Source of the DNA: Phyllobacteriaceae bacterium
GTDB taxonomy: Bacteria > Pseudomonadota > Alphaproteobacteria > Rhizobiales > Rhizobiaceae
Direction: 5' to 3'
Length of the DNA: 64,000 nucleotides
Assembly: GCA_023954255.1 (NCBI GenBank)
Contig: JAMLIH010000005.1
Coordinates: 1-64,000, forward strand
Both the position numbers and the translations under genes were made by a program. Below, in pieces: positions 44,214 to 55,306 of the stretch (positions within the stretch are counted from its first letter, which is position 1; each line of letters begins with the position of its first letter). Below the pieces are notes generated by a model. It made no database searches. It was not told the DNA's origin and was given only the letters and a program-made list of their open reading frames with translations.

Positions 44214-44708
44214 ATGCGGTCGGTACACGATCTGGAGGACAGCACGGAACTGGAAATGCCGGACAGGCCGGGCGGAAAGACCTTCCGGCCCCACTGGCAA
44301 TTGTTCGTTCCGACGCTGGTCATTCTGGCTGGCTACGGGCTTTCGCTGGTCTACCTGTGGGCAACGGGACGCTCGGGCAGCGGGCTGTTCCGGCTGTTTG
44401 CCATTGTCGCTGCCATCGGCGTGCCGCTGCTCGCAGCCCATGCCTTTCTGCGCTACGAAACCGTGCGCGTACGGCTTGGCAAGCAGCGCATCCTGTTTCA
44501 CCCAGGCTGGCCAAGGCGCGATGCAAGGGAAATTCCCTCCGAACTCGTTTCCGCCGTCAGGGTCAAGCGCGGGCTTGCCGGAAGGCTGTTCGGCGGCGGC
44601 ACGCTGGTAATCGAAACGACGACGGGCGGGCGCATCGCGGTTGCCGATCTGCGCGCGCCGGACGTTCTCGCCGAGGAAATCCAGCGAATGCGCGCAGGAG
44701 CGGGTTAG
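44214..44708 (+). CDS. DUF2244-like / bacterial PH-like domain membrane protein
   Basis: This 164-residue protein has two membrane helices (about residues 30-50 and 58-80) followed by a beta-rich domain: YETVRVRLGKQRILFHPGWP, LVSAVRVKRGLAG, GGTLVIETTTGGRIAVADLR. The domain resembles the bacterial PH (bPH2) fold. The frame is open far upstream, but the ATG at 44214 removes overlap with selO. The function is unknown. It converges with the sortase gene. Confidence 0.72.
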   Translation: MRSVHDLEDSTELEMPDRPGGKTFRPHWQLFVPTLVILAGYGLSLVYLWATGRSGSGLFRLFAIVAAIGVPLLAAHAFLRYETVRVRLGKQRILFHPGWPRRDAREIPSELVSAVRVKRGLAGRLFGGGTLVIETTTGGRIAVADLRAPDVLAEEIQRMRAGAG

Positions 44709-44720
44709 AGCGCGCCATGC

Positions 44721-45353
44721 TCAGACGCCCCGATCTCCCGTTTCGGCCTGCGTCTCCACCCCTTCGACGATATAGCGCCAGTCGCTGCGCAGGGTTGCAT
44801 CAAGCGGCCAGCAGGTGGTCAGCACCAGCAGGCGTTCCGGCGCATGCCGGTCGATGCCCGGCGCGTCGTATCTGGCGACCCAGGCCCGGCGGATGCGGTA
44901 CTGGCGCTGCGTGCCGTCGGCGGTTTCGACCGTTACGAGATCGTTCTTGCGCAGATCGCCCAGCCATCTGAAATGGGTGTCGCGATGGGCCGAGAATACG
45001 GCAGCACCCGTTTCGCCCGGCTTTGCACTGCCAGGCAGATGACCGGGCCCGAAGGCAAGCGCCTCGCCGCTGACATTGTCGAGCACGATGTTCTCGGCAC
45101 CGATGCGAGGTGCCGAAATCCGGGCAAAGGGCCGGATGTCGGCCCAGGCCCAGGGCTTTCCCGGAGTGCCGGTTTCAGCCGAAGCCAGAAAGGCGTGGTC
45201 GAGCATCGCCTGCGCCACCATGGCCTTGCCCTTGATCCAAAGCCCGTCGGCGAAAAAAGCCAGACCGGCGAGAAATATCCCGCCGGTGACGGCGTGGCGG
45301 AGCTTGGGCCGCCAGCGCCAGGTCTTTCTGCCGGTTTCCGGCTCGCCGCTCAT
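44721..45353 (-). CDS. Class GN sortase (LPxTA transpeptidase)
   Basis: This 210-residue sortase has an N-terminal membrane helix, the catalytic His in VFSAHRDTHFRWLG, the catalytic Cys in LLVLTTCWPLDA and an Arg in ATLRSDWRYIV. Such sortases occur in marine Gram-negatives with a single dedicated target. The target gene ends inside it (4-nt overlap at 45350-45353), so the pair is translationally coupled. It most likely anchors that target, whose C-terminus carries LPQTA. Confidence 0.93.
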   Translation of the reverse strand: MSGEPETGRKTWRWRPKLRHAVTGGIFLAGLAFFADGLWIKGKAMVAQAMLDHAFLASAETGTPGKPWAWADIRPFARISAPRIGAENIVLDNVSGEALAFGPGHLPGSAKPGETGAAVFSAHRDTHFRWLGDLRKNDLVTVETADGTQRQYRIRRAWVARYDAPGIDRHAPERLLVLTTCWPLDATLRSDWRYIVEGVETQAETGDRGV

Positions 45354-47743
45354 GGCAGGCGGCTCCGGGCATCGGCGTTGCGGGCAGCTTCCGCACGGCG
45401 CACCTTGCGGCCAACGCGGCCATACATGCGCAGGATGACGCCGGTCATCACCGCCAGCAGCATCAGGATCAGACCGATGATCATGTTGCGCTCTGCGGGC
45501 GTTGCCGTTTGCGGCAGTGTCAGCGCCTGATTGGCGCGGGCGACTTCGGCGGCTGCCTCGCTCGTCGGCGCTGCGGCGACCAGTTGCGTTGCCTGCTTGC
45601 GGAAGTTCTGCAGGAAGGTCTTCTGCGGGCTCGGTACATCGCCCTGTACATCCGCCTCTTCATCGGCAAACCACTTGTCGGCATCCCAGCCGGCAGGCAG
45701 GTTGAGCGGCAGCTTGGTGGAGGATACGTCCTCTCCCTCGGGCCGGGTGACCTTGACGTCGACGGCAACCAGGCTGGTGCGGCTCGAAACCAGATGATGG
45801 GCAAGTGCGACCTCCTCGACCTCGCGGTTCAGCACCTCCCAGTCGGTGCCGTAGGAGCGTTCGGCTTCGAGCGCCGCAATCTTGCGCCGGGCCCAAAGCT
45901 TGCCGATACCCTCGCCCTTGGTGGCCTGGGCGAGGTCCATGTTGACCTGCCACGGGTTGCCGGCAAAATCGCCGCCGATCGCCAGCATGCCTTCCGGCTT
46001 GTCCGTGACGGCAGCCAGCACGACCGGCTCGCCCAGATACAAGTCGGGCAGAGGATCGGGGCTGACCTCAGACAACTTCGCCCCGACCCCCGCCCCGCCG
46101 GCCATTTCGGCCGACAGCCCGGTCATGACCGGGTTTTCCAGTTTGGCGAAGAAAGCCCCCATTTTCTCGCGCACCTCGCTGGTAGCGCCGATATGGGTAA
46201 AGGTGCCGCGGCCCAGTTCGGCAGCCCGCGTCATGAAAAAGGAGTTCGGCGCCGAGCCGATACCGACGGTAAAGACCCGGCTGCGGCCGCGCTGCTGCGC
46301 AATGGCATCGAACAGTTGCTGCTCGTTGCCGATGGCGCCATCGGTGATGAAGACGACCTGGCGCACGCGCTCGGTGTCGCCTGCATTGCGGTCGATCAGC
46401 GCCGCCTGAAGCGCAGGCAGCATTTCCGTACCGCCATCGGCGGTCAGGCGGTTGACGAAGGCGCGGGCAATCGCGAGGTTCTCGCCATCGGCGCGCACCG
46501 CATCGTCGAACAGAATCTCGAACGTGTCGTCGAAGCGCACCACGTTGAAGGTATCGGCGGGTTTCAGCCGCGTCAGTGCATCGTCCAGCGCAAGCTTGGC
46601 CTGCTCGATGCTTTCGCCTGCCATGGAGCCCGAATTGTCGATGATGAAGATGACCTCACGGTCCTTCTTCGGCAGCTTGTCCGGCGCGATGCGTGGCGGC
46701 GTCAGAAAGGCGAGCAGATAGTGCTTGCCGTCGACTTCCTCGGTAAACAGCGCCGCATTGGGTGCCTCGCCCGTGGCGCGCCATTTCAGTTCGAAATCGC
46801 GGTCGGCAGGGACGGTGTCGTTCTTCAGCGTCAGGATTCGGGTTTCGGCGTCCTGCTCCTTGGAGGTGATTTCGTGATACGGGCTTTCGACCGTGCCGAG
46901 CGGGAAACCGGCTGCGAGCCGGACCGTCAGCGTGACGGGATTGATCTTGGCGTTTTCGCGCGGATCGAGAATGGGCGCTTCGATGGTGTCGCGGTCCGGC
47001 ACCGGATCGACGACACCAAAACCGCTGCCGCCCTTGTTGTCGAAATCGACCATCTGGATGACGGGCTGCGGGTTGTAGCGCGGTGCCACCACCATGGGAA
47101 AGCGCAGCGAGAACTCGCCATGGTCCTGGCGCACGGTCTGCTGATATTCGATATAGACGATCACCGTCTCGCCGGGGCCGATATTGGCGATGTTGTTGGT
47201 AAAGAGGTTGTCGCGCTGCTGCTCCAGCAGGGCAGCCTTCCTGCCCTCACGCTTTGCTTCCTCGTAGATCTGGCGGGCTTCCTCGCGCACCTTGATGACG
47301 CCCTCGATCAGCCGGTCACCGACGCGCATTCTCAGCGTGTCGACGGCGCTGTCCTCGGGCAGCGGAAACACATAGATGCCCTCGACCCAGCCTTCGGAAG
47401 GGTTCTCGAAGCGCTGGGTGACCTTGACGCGGGCAATCGGGCCATTGACGGCGATATCGACATCGGTGGCAAGCCTCGGCGCCTCGACATACTGGCCGGG
47501 CCGTGTCGAGGGCAGCAGCAGCGCGCCCATGTTCATGTCGTTGGGGCGGACGAAACTGGCCTTGATGACGGGCATCGTATCGGCGGCCTGGCCCGCTGCC
47601 TGGCCTGCCGTTTGCGCGAAGGCGTTGCTGGCGGCAGACATCAGGCCGAAGCTGGCCAGCGCAATGGCGAAAATGACGGTGAGATTGACGGCAAGATGAA
47701 GCGCGACCTGACGGATGCGCAGTGCGGTATGGAGTTCCTGCAT
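45350..47743 (-). CDS. Sortase target protein with VIT and von Willebrand A domains
   Basis: This 797-residue surface protein has a signal helix at residues 10-45 and a VIT domain (ARVKVTQRFENPSEGWVEGI) at about 80-230. A vWA domain has an intact MIDAS, IIDNSGSMAGES. The C-terminal sorting signal is LPQTATPAERN, then a hydrophobic helix and the RMYGRVGRKVRRA tail. VIT-vWA layouts recall inter-alpha-trypsin inhibitor heavy chains. The ATG at 47743 has GGAGGGGAAAG before it; the open frame runs to 48529 but lacks coding character there. Adhesion or surface binding is the inferred role. Confidence 0.93.
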   Translation of the reverse strand: MQELHTALRIRQVALHLAVNLTVIFAIALASFGLMSAASNAFAQTAGQAAGQAADTMPVIKASFVRPNDMNMGALLLPSTRPGQYVEAPRLATDVDIAVNGPIARVKVTQRFENPSEGWVEGIYVFPLPEDSAVDTLRMRVGDRLIEGVIKVREEARQIYEEAKREGRKAALLEQQRDNLFTNNIANIGPGETVIVYIEYQQTVRQDHGEFSLRFPMVVAPRYNPQPVIQMVDFDNKGGSGFGVVDPVPDRDTIEAPILDPRENAKINPVTLTVRLAAGFPLGTVESPYHEITSKEQDAETRILTLKNDTVPADRDFELKWRATGEAPNAALFTEEVDGKHYLLAFLTPPRIAPDKLPKKDREVIFIIDNSGSMAGESIEQAKLALDDALTRLKPADTFNVVRFDDTFEILFDDAVRADGENLAIARAFVNRLTADGGTEMLPALQAALIDRNAGDTERVRQVVFITDGAIGNEQQLFDAIAQQRGRSRVFTVGIGSAPNSFFMTRAAELGRGTFTHIGATSEVREKMGAFFAKLENPVMTGLSAEMAGGAGVGAKLSEVSPDPLPDLYLGEPVVLAAVTDKPEGMLAIGGDFAGNPWQVNMDLAQATKGEGIGKLWARRKIAALEAERSYGTDWEVLNREVEEVALAHHLVSSRTSLVAVDVKVTRPEGEDVSSTKLPLNLPAGWDADKWFADEEADVQGDVPSPQKTFLQNFRKQATQLVAAAPTSEAAAEVARANQALTLPQTATPAERNMIIGLILMLLAVMTGVILRMYGRVGRKVRRAEAARNADARSRLP

Positions 47744-48074
47744 GCTTTCCCCTCCGGAATATTGCACGCCGTGCCTCACGGATCGTTGCGGCGGGCGGCG
47801 CTGCGGAAGGGAGCCCTCTTTTCCCTTGCCGCGACAGGACCGGCGGATCACCGGCCTTGAGAGGATGAAGCCCCAGTTCGGCGAGGATAGGCCGAAAAAA
47901 CGGCGGTATCGGACAATTGTTGTGGCGAAAACGGGGCGAGGCAAGCGAAGCGCCGCCGCGTTCTGCTGCATTGGGGACCGGCAGACAAGCGGGGCGCAGG
48001 CCCGCGCCGTCGAGAGGTCCAGGATACGAACCGGGACCTTCCAGCATGCCACTTCCAGACAGCATGCCATGCCC

Positions 48075-48121
48075 CAAAAACCGAAGCCCCGCCGGATCCG
48101 CTTGTCGCGGGGCGGGGCTTT
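48075..48121 (-). terminator. Minus-strand terminator candidate
   Basis: AAGCCCCGCC (48084-48093) pairs with GGCGGGGCTT (48111-48120). On the minus strand the stem is followed by GGTTTTTGGGG. It could end the transcript of the small gene at 48277-48432. The 47744-48276 gap otherwise holds the hairpin array at 48156 and no convincing gene. Confidence 0.65.
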
Positions 48122-48155
48122 GGAGGTCTTGCACCCTTTCCTCACGGATTGGGCG

Positions 48156-48267
48156 CTTGTCTTGGCGCTCGACGTCGCCTGCTTTGCAGGCTCGTCTGCC
48201 GCCTTCGACGGCGCCATGCCTGCGGCATGGCTTGTCTGCCGCTTTTCGACGTCGGCGCTAATGCGCC
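48156..48267. repeat. Three tandem imperfect units, each ending in a hairpin
   Basis: The units are 48156-48190, 48191-48230 and 48231-48267, each opening CTYGTCTKSC and passing through CGACG. They end in three different hairpins: CCTGC-TTT-GCAGG, CCATGCC-TGC-GGCATGG and GGCGC-TAAT-GCGCC. A further TTGTCT follows. The array lies in the 3' region of the 48277-48432 gene. Confidence 0.65.
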
Positions 48268-48276
48268 TTGTCTTAC

Positions 48277-48432
48277 TTAGCGGCCGGCGTGCTCGGTTGC
48301 GACCGGCATGTTGCGCAGGGCGGCGGATACCGACGGGCGCATGGCTCTTTCCGTCATGTTGTGACGGGTGCTGACCGAATGGCGGACGCCGAGTTTCAGG
48401 CCGTAGGCGAATTCGCGGATGGTGTCGAACAT
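48277..48432 (-). CDS. Small basic protein of 51 residues, unknown
   Basis: The predicted protein begins MFDTIREFAYGLKLGVRHSV and is rich in Arg, Met and Ser. The evidence is a good ribosome site (GAGAGGAGAT, 8 nt before the ATG at 48432) and a terminator downstream. I recognise no family; the opening residues are faintly like DUF1127-type small proteins but lack their arginine motif. The upstream extension to 48600 has no coding character. Confidence 0.45.
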   Translation of the reverse strand: MFDTIREFAYGLKLGVRHSVSTRHNMTERAMRPSVSAALRNMPVATEHAGR

Positions 48433-48559
48433 GGTAGATCTCCTCTCGAAAGAAAAGCATTGAACGTTTCGCAGCGCATATAGGCCTGTGCCTGCCCGGC
48501 CACAAATGCTCTCTCGGCATGGGGGGCATGCAACAGGCTCATGGGCGGTAAAGGAAGTC

Positions 48560-48823
48560 TTAAGCCCCCTGTTCCGGTCCGCCTTCCTCTTGCGGGCCAC
48601 GGGCCTTTTCCGGTTCCCCTGCCCCGGCGCGGCGGCTCATCCAGGCGACGGCGGCAATCCCGCAGACAACCGCGATGACCGGGGCGATGGTGAAGGCCAT
48701 ACCCATGGCAACGCCGCCATTCATGTCGCGCCCGCCGGACATCGAGACAGCGAGCGGATAAAGCGCGACCATCGAGAACAGATAACCGCCGACCGCAGCA
48801 GCGAGAAATACCAGCAGTTTCAT
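48560..48823 (-). CDS. Small membrane protein, unknown
   Basis: This 87-residue protein has two hydrophobic helices (MKLLVFLAAAVGGYLFSMVA and FTIAPVIAVVCGIAAVAW) and a polar, Glu/Gly/Pro-rich tail. The ATG at 48823 has GGGGAGGA seven nt upstream. The ORF extends to 48943, but that part lacks a ribosome site. I know no function. It marks the high-GC edge before the AT-rich cassette. Confidence 0.6.
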   Translation of the reverse strand: MKLLVFLAAAVGGYLFSMVALYPLAVSMSGGRDMNGGVAMGMAFTIAPVIAVVCGIAAVAWMSRRAGAGEPEKARGPQEEGGPEQGA

Positions 48824-49063
48824 TGCGCAATCCTCCCCTGCCCCGGCTTGAAATGCCCCGACAGGGCGGATGCTGATCCCGAAGGGACATGGCGTCAAGG
48901 GGGAACAGCAGAGGACGGCGTGGGGATACGAGTCGCCGTTCACGCATCCAAAGTCTCACTGTTGCGAACTGAAGTTCCAATCGAAGCAGGCGCAAGAAGG
49001 ATAGAGGGAGGCTTGGGGCGGGAGTAAGTTTTTCAATGGAAAAGTATTCTTCCTAATCTCAGC

Positions 49064-49108
49064 GCAGTTTTCTCATTTACCGGTGTGCTAGAAGTGAGAA
49101 AATTCTGC
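49064..49108. promoter_or_regulatory. Inverted repeat in the leader of the AT-rich cassette
   Basis: GCAG-TTTTCTCA (49064-49075) pairs with TGAGAAAA-TT-CTGC (49095-49108), a 12-bp stem with a 2-nt bulge and a 19-nt loop. It sits 60 nt before the first cassette gene and could be an operator or leader hairpin. The 48824-49167 gap has no gene. Confidence 0.5.
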
Positions 49109-49167
49109 TATTTGCACATAACTATAGAATCAATCTATCCTTTTCTTTTTTCCCAAGGATTAATGAA

Positions 49168-49992
49168 ATGGAAATTAGCTATTTTCAAAGCAAAGCATCG
49201 GAAACTGACGTTAACAAGAAGCCACTCGTAGCTTTGCTTGGGCTAGCAGGGGAAATTGGACAGTCTCTACGCAGTCTATAAAAAACGCTTAAGAGACAAG
49301 CCTTCAGTAGAGAACTTTCAACTGGAACTGTCAGAGGAGCTCGGTGATATTTTATGGTACATTTCAGCATTGGCCGTTACACGAAATCGACCTCGAAAAA
49401 GTGGCTTCAGATAACTTGCATAAAACACAAAGCTTTTTGGGTCCGTAAATTCTCACGATCTTTGACAGTGATTTTCCAGAAAATGAAGATTATAGACCAT
49501 ATGAGGGTTGAGTTCCTCTAACTGGTGAGGGAAGATCACAGATGATGTTTGAGGAATACTGTGGAGCCTCTATCAGACAATTCGAACGAGGATAAATATC
49601 GTTTCCATGACGCTTTTCACTTGGCTTTTGGTAATTACATTGTTCTTTGCTGTCGTCGATTATCAGCAGCGAAAGCGCAAAATCAAACCCTGCGGTGGAT
49701 GAAAATGAACGGCACTTGCATGCGGCAATCGTCGAAGAGGCCATAGTAGCAATCATCTTTACCCACGCAGAGAATGATTTCTTTCAGGCTAAAGAGTCCG
49801 ATTCGGCTGAAATTGGTCACATTAATAATGAAAATGGCTTCTAAATTCGAGGTTCGTAACTGTAGTTCTTCTGCTTGGAGGAATGCTATTTATGATGGCT
49901 GCAGGGCTTTTAAGGCACTAAATAAAAACTCTGGTGGGTAATTAGAGGATCGACCTGCAAACATCAACACCTTTCAGTGGGTTAGGATATGA
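49168..49992 (+). pseudogene. Decayed MazG-like nucleoside triphosphate pyrophosphohydrolase
   Basis: Pieces of one family protein appear in order but in changing frames. They are LLGLAGEIG (to a stop at 49279), YKKRLRDKPS and EELGDILWYISALA, HEIDLEKVASDNLHKTQSF, FDSDFPENEDYRPYEG, NEDKYRFHDAFHLAFGNY, KSNPAVDENE, AIVEEAIVAIIFTHAEN and WRNAIYDGCRAFKALNKN. At least four frameshifts and internal stops break it. The GEIG and EELGD acidic residues are the metal site of MazG enzymes that destroy non-canonical NTPs. It has an AAGGA ribosome site eight nt before the ATG. Its final TGA (49990-49992) overlaps an ATG at 49989, suggesting the original gene was coupled to the next. Confidence 0.72.
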
Positions 49993-50007
49993 TCGCTTAT
50001 GTTATAA

Positions 50008-50382
50008 ATGAGGACGTCACGGAAAAAGATTCGGACAATAACCTCTGCTCTCGAAGGAAAAGAGATATCTGTTAAGCCTTGGCCTGATGGCGATGCCGAA
50101 TTGCCTGATGCTGTTGATGTGGCAATCTTGATCATCCGAAATGATAATACAGAACTTGAGGAAAACCGGGCCATTGCGCTAACCGCTGCGGCCATTCGTA
50201 TAGTATGTGTCTTTGTTACAGAAGTATCATCGCCCGGACACCCTGTCTCAAAGTACTGCTCCGCGAAAGTGGCGGTCGAACATGGCGCGCTATGGGGCGC
50301 GCTTGCAGGGGACGACAACGCTCAGGAGAAGTTCGATGGCAGTCCGGCCGATCGGAATCCCCAAAAGCCGCATAACTGCTAG
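50008..50382 (+). CDS. Small protein of the cassette, unknown, probable 5' frameshift
   Basis: The 124-residue open frame contains EGKEISVKPWPDGDAELPDA, VDVAILIIRNDN and ENRAIALTAAAIRIVCVFVT, an alternating beta/alpha pattern like a small Rossmann-type or TIR-like fold (weak inference). A better natural start is the ATG at 49989, giving MIAYVINEDVTEKDSDNN in another frame. A single base change near 50057 would join the two. As it stands the gene may be inactive. It ends 1 nt before the next gene. Confidence 0.5.
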   Translation: MRTSRKKIRTITSALEGKEISVKPWPDGDAELPDAVDVAILIIRNDNTELEENRAIALTAAAIRIVCVFVTEVSSPGHPVSKYCSAKVAVEHGALWGALAGDDNAQEKFDGSPADRNPQKPHNC

Positions 50383-50383
50383 T

Positions 50384-50983
50384 ATGATTTATCGTTACGT
50401 TATCGATCACGACATGGGATTTTCGCCCAATCCCTTCTATGGATACTGCACGTTGGCGAACTGCAAACCAGTTATTCGCCGAACGGCTAAAATTGGTGAT
50501 TTCGTACTGGGCTTTGGCTCCGCAAAATCAAATATTAGAAACAGGTTAATTTATTGGACTTTTATCGAAGAAATATTAAGCTACGATCAATATTGGTTAG
50601 ACAATAGATTTAATATAAAAAAACCAATACAAAATGGTAGCCACATAAAATATCACGGAGATAACATTTATCATAAAAATATAAATGGAGAATATATACA
50701 AGAACCATCGTTTCATAGCCTCCCAGATGGTTCAACTAACTATTTAAACCTTCATACTGATACAGGAACCACCGATAGGGTGCTTATAAGCCAGACATTT
50801 GGGTACTACGGGAAAAATGCCCTGCTGATTCCAAAAAGAATTTCTGCGATCATAGCTGAAGGCAGAGGGCATCGCGTGAAGTTGCAGGACGATATCAAAA
50901 CCCTAGCAATCGATTGGCTTCTAAATTCAACAAAACGAGGGTTTGCAGGAGAACCATCCGGCTGGGAGGCGATTAAAGCATGA
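50384..50983 (+). CDS. Nmad2-like putative nucleotide-modification protein
   Basis: This 199-residue protein matches my memory of the Nmad2 (nucleotide modification associated domain 2) family: YRYVIDHDMGFSPNPFYGYC, CKPVIRRTAKIGDFVLGFGS, NRLIYWTFIEEILSYDQYW, YHGDNIYHKN and DRVLISQTFGYYGKNALLIP. Its biochemical role is not established; the family occurs with DNA base-modification and phage-defence genes. The start at 50384 is 1 nt after the upstream stop. The stop overlaps the next start (ATGA). It is very AT-rich: 15 of 60 bases are G or C at 50581-50640. Confidence 0.7.
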   Translation: MIYRYVIDHDMGFSPNPFYGYCTLANCKPVIRRTAKIGDFVLGFGSAKSNIRNRLIYWTFIEEILSYDQYWLDNRFNIKKPIQNGSHIKYHGDNIYHKNINGEYIQEPSFHSLPDGSTNYLNLHTDTGTTDRVLISQTFGYYGKNALLIPKRISAIIAEGRGHRVKLQDDIKTLAIDWLLNSTKRGFAGEPSGWEAIKA

Positions 50984-51645
50984 ACAAAGTCTCCAAGTTT
51001 ATCAAACGGCTTTCTGAACTTGAGCTGGAAAACTGTTTTAATCCTTATGCTGACAAATGCGATGTATATGATTTGCCGCAAGCGCCGAAAATTAGAAAAA
51101 GCAACTTAGGAAAGATACTCAATTCTCTTGAGTCATCAAAAAACATAGATGTCTGGGTAGGGAGAGACTTGGGCTATCGAGGAGGACGCCGTACCGGACT
51201 CGCGCTAACAGACGAAATTAGTCTCAATCTGTATGCTAACCATCTTAGGATAGAGAGTTTGGATCGGTCTACTTTTGGCCACCCTGTTAAGGAACGAACT
51301 GCTTATAATATTTATACAATATTGTCTGAGATTGAAACTCCGGTGCTGACTTGGAATGTGTTTCCGCTCCATCCACATAATCCGTGCGAGCCGTTTACAA
51401 ATCGCCAGCATACACGTGCGGAAGGAAGAATTGGAATTACATTTCTTGAAGAGCTTTGCGATATATTCCCAATCAGGCGGCTCGTAGCAATTGGAAATCA
51501 TGCAGCCTCATGGGCAAACGAGGTTGCCGTTCCCAATTACCGAGTACGTCACCCAAGTTACGGTGGGCAATCTGAGTTTCTTTCTCAAATGCGTGATATT
51601 TATCATTTGCCGCAACCAATTCATGCACAAATGAGATTACTGTAA
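50980..51645 (+). CDS. Uracil-DNA glycosylase superfamily protein
   Basis: This 221-residue protein has the UDG-superfamily layout: DVWVGRDLGYRGGRRTGLAL near residues 52-75, the core segment VLTWNVFPLHPHNPCEPFTN (motif with Asn of the water-activating loop type), and a C-terminal LVAIGNHAASWA / VRHPSYGG with the His/Ser-Tyr motif. It lacks the classic GQDPYH of family 1. It could excise modified bases from DNA. It is coupled to Nmad2 by an ATGA overlap and converges with uvrB (7 nt between stops). Confidence 0.7.
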   Translation: MNKVSKFIKRLSELELENCFNPYADKCDVYDLPQAPKIRKSNLGKILNSLESSKNIDVWVGRDLGYRGGRRTGLALTDEISLNLYANHLRIESLDRSTFGHPVKERTAYNIYTILSEIETPVLTWNVFPLHPHNPCEPFTNRQHTRAEGRIGITFLEELCDIFPIRRLVAIGNHAASWANEVAVPNYRVRHPSYGGQSEFLSQMRDIYHLPQPIHAQMRLL

Positions 51646-51652
51646 AATTACC

Positions 51653-54550
<2,898 letters not shown>

Positions 54551-54679
54551 GGCCGGAATATGGGACGGAAGCCGGGTGAAAGAAAGGGGCGCGGGGAAGT
54601 TCGCACCGGGCCTGCTGACAACGGAATGTCAGGAGGATGTCCGTTGCCGCCGCATACGCCGTGCTCTGCGCCGGCGCGC

Positions 54680-55306
54680 CTATCGCGCTGTCGCCAGCTT
54701 GAAGCTTGCAAACAGGAAAAAGCAGCCCAGCGCACCCTCGATCCAGCGGCGGAAGGCGAGATAGAGCCGCCGCATCGGCGCCGACGACAGCAGCAGCGCA
54801 TAGCCGCCATGGCCGACGAAGGAATTGGCGAAGGCGCCTGCGATGAACAGCAGCACAATCGGCAGGGGCGCATCGCCGATGCCGCCGACGGCGGCGATGG
54901 CCAGCCAGAAGAAGATCGCCTTCGGGTTGCTGACCTGCAAGATGAAGCCGTTGATGCCGGCCTGCCAGGCGCTTGTGCCGCCATTGCCTGCCATTTTGAG
55001 TGGCGGATTGAGCGCCGCCGTGCGGAACGCCTTGTAGGCCAGCCAGGCGAGATAGGCAGCGCCCGCAAACCGGATCAGTGTCATCACGTCAGCCATTTCG
55101 GCCAGCACGGCGGTGAGCCCGAGCACAGTGGCCGTCGACAGGATGATGCTGCCGCAGGCAACCCCGAAAGCCGTGATCAGGGACGGTGCCCTGCCCTGGC
55201 TCGTGGCAACGCCGAGAATGAGCATCACCGAGGGACCGGGCGACAGCACGCCCATCAACTGAATGGACCAGGCGAGAAGAAGCTGGGGAAGGTATTCGGC
55301 AATCAT
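54680..55306 (-). CDS. LysE/RhtB-family exporter
   Basis: This 208-residue, six-helix exporter has the motif LMGVLSPGPSVMLILGVA with the family's SPGP turn, a RFAGAAYLAWLAYKAF segment, and VSNPKAIFFWLAI. It is a second LysE-type protein in the window and is distant from the one at 2065. The ATG at 55306 is preferred over the open extension to 55369. No regulator gene is beside it. The substrate is unknown. Confidence 0.88.
   Translation of the reverse strand: MIAEYLPQLLLAWSIQLMGVLSPGPSVMLILGVATSQGRAPSLITAFGVACGSIILSTATVLGLTAVLAEMADVMTLIRFAGAAYLAWLAYKAFRTAALNPPLKMAGNGGTSAWQAGINGFILQVSNPKAIFFWLAIAAVGGIGDAPLPIVLLFIAGAFANSFVGHGGYALLLSSAPMRRLYLAFRRWIEGALGCFFLFASFKLATAR

Noticed and set aside
45509..47860. 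783-residue open frame on the plus strand opposite the sortase target
   Set aside because: It is a high-GC antisense shadow: low-complexity Arg/Gly/Gln-rich translation, no ribosome site, and the minus-strand frame shows clear VIT/vWA domains.
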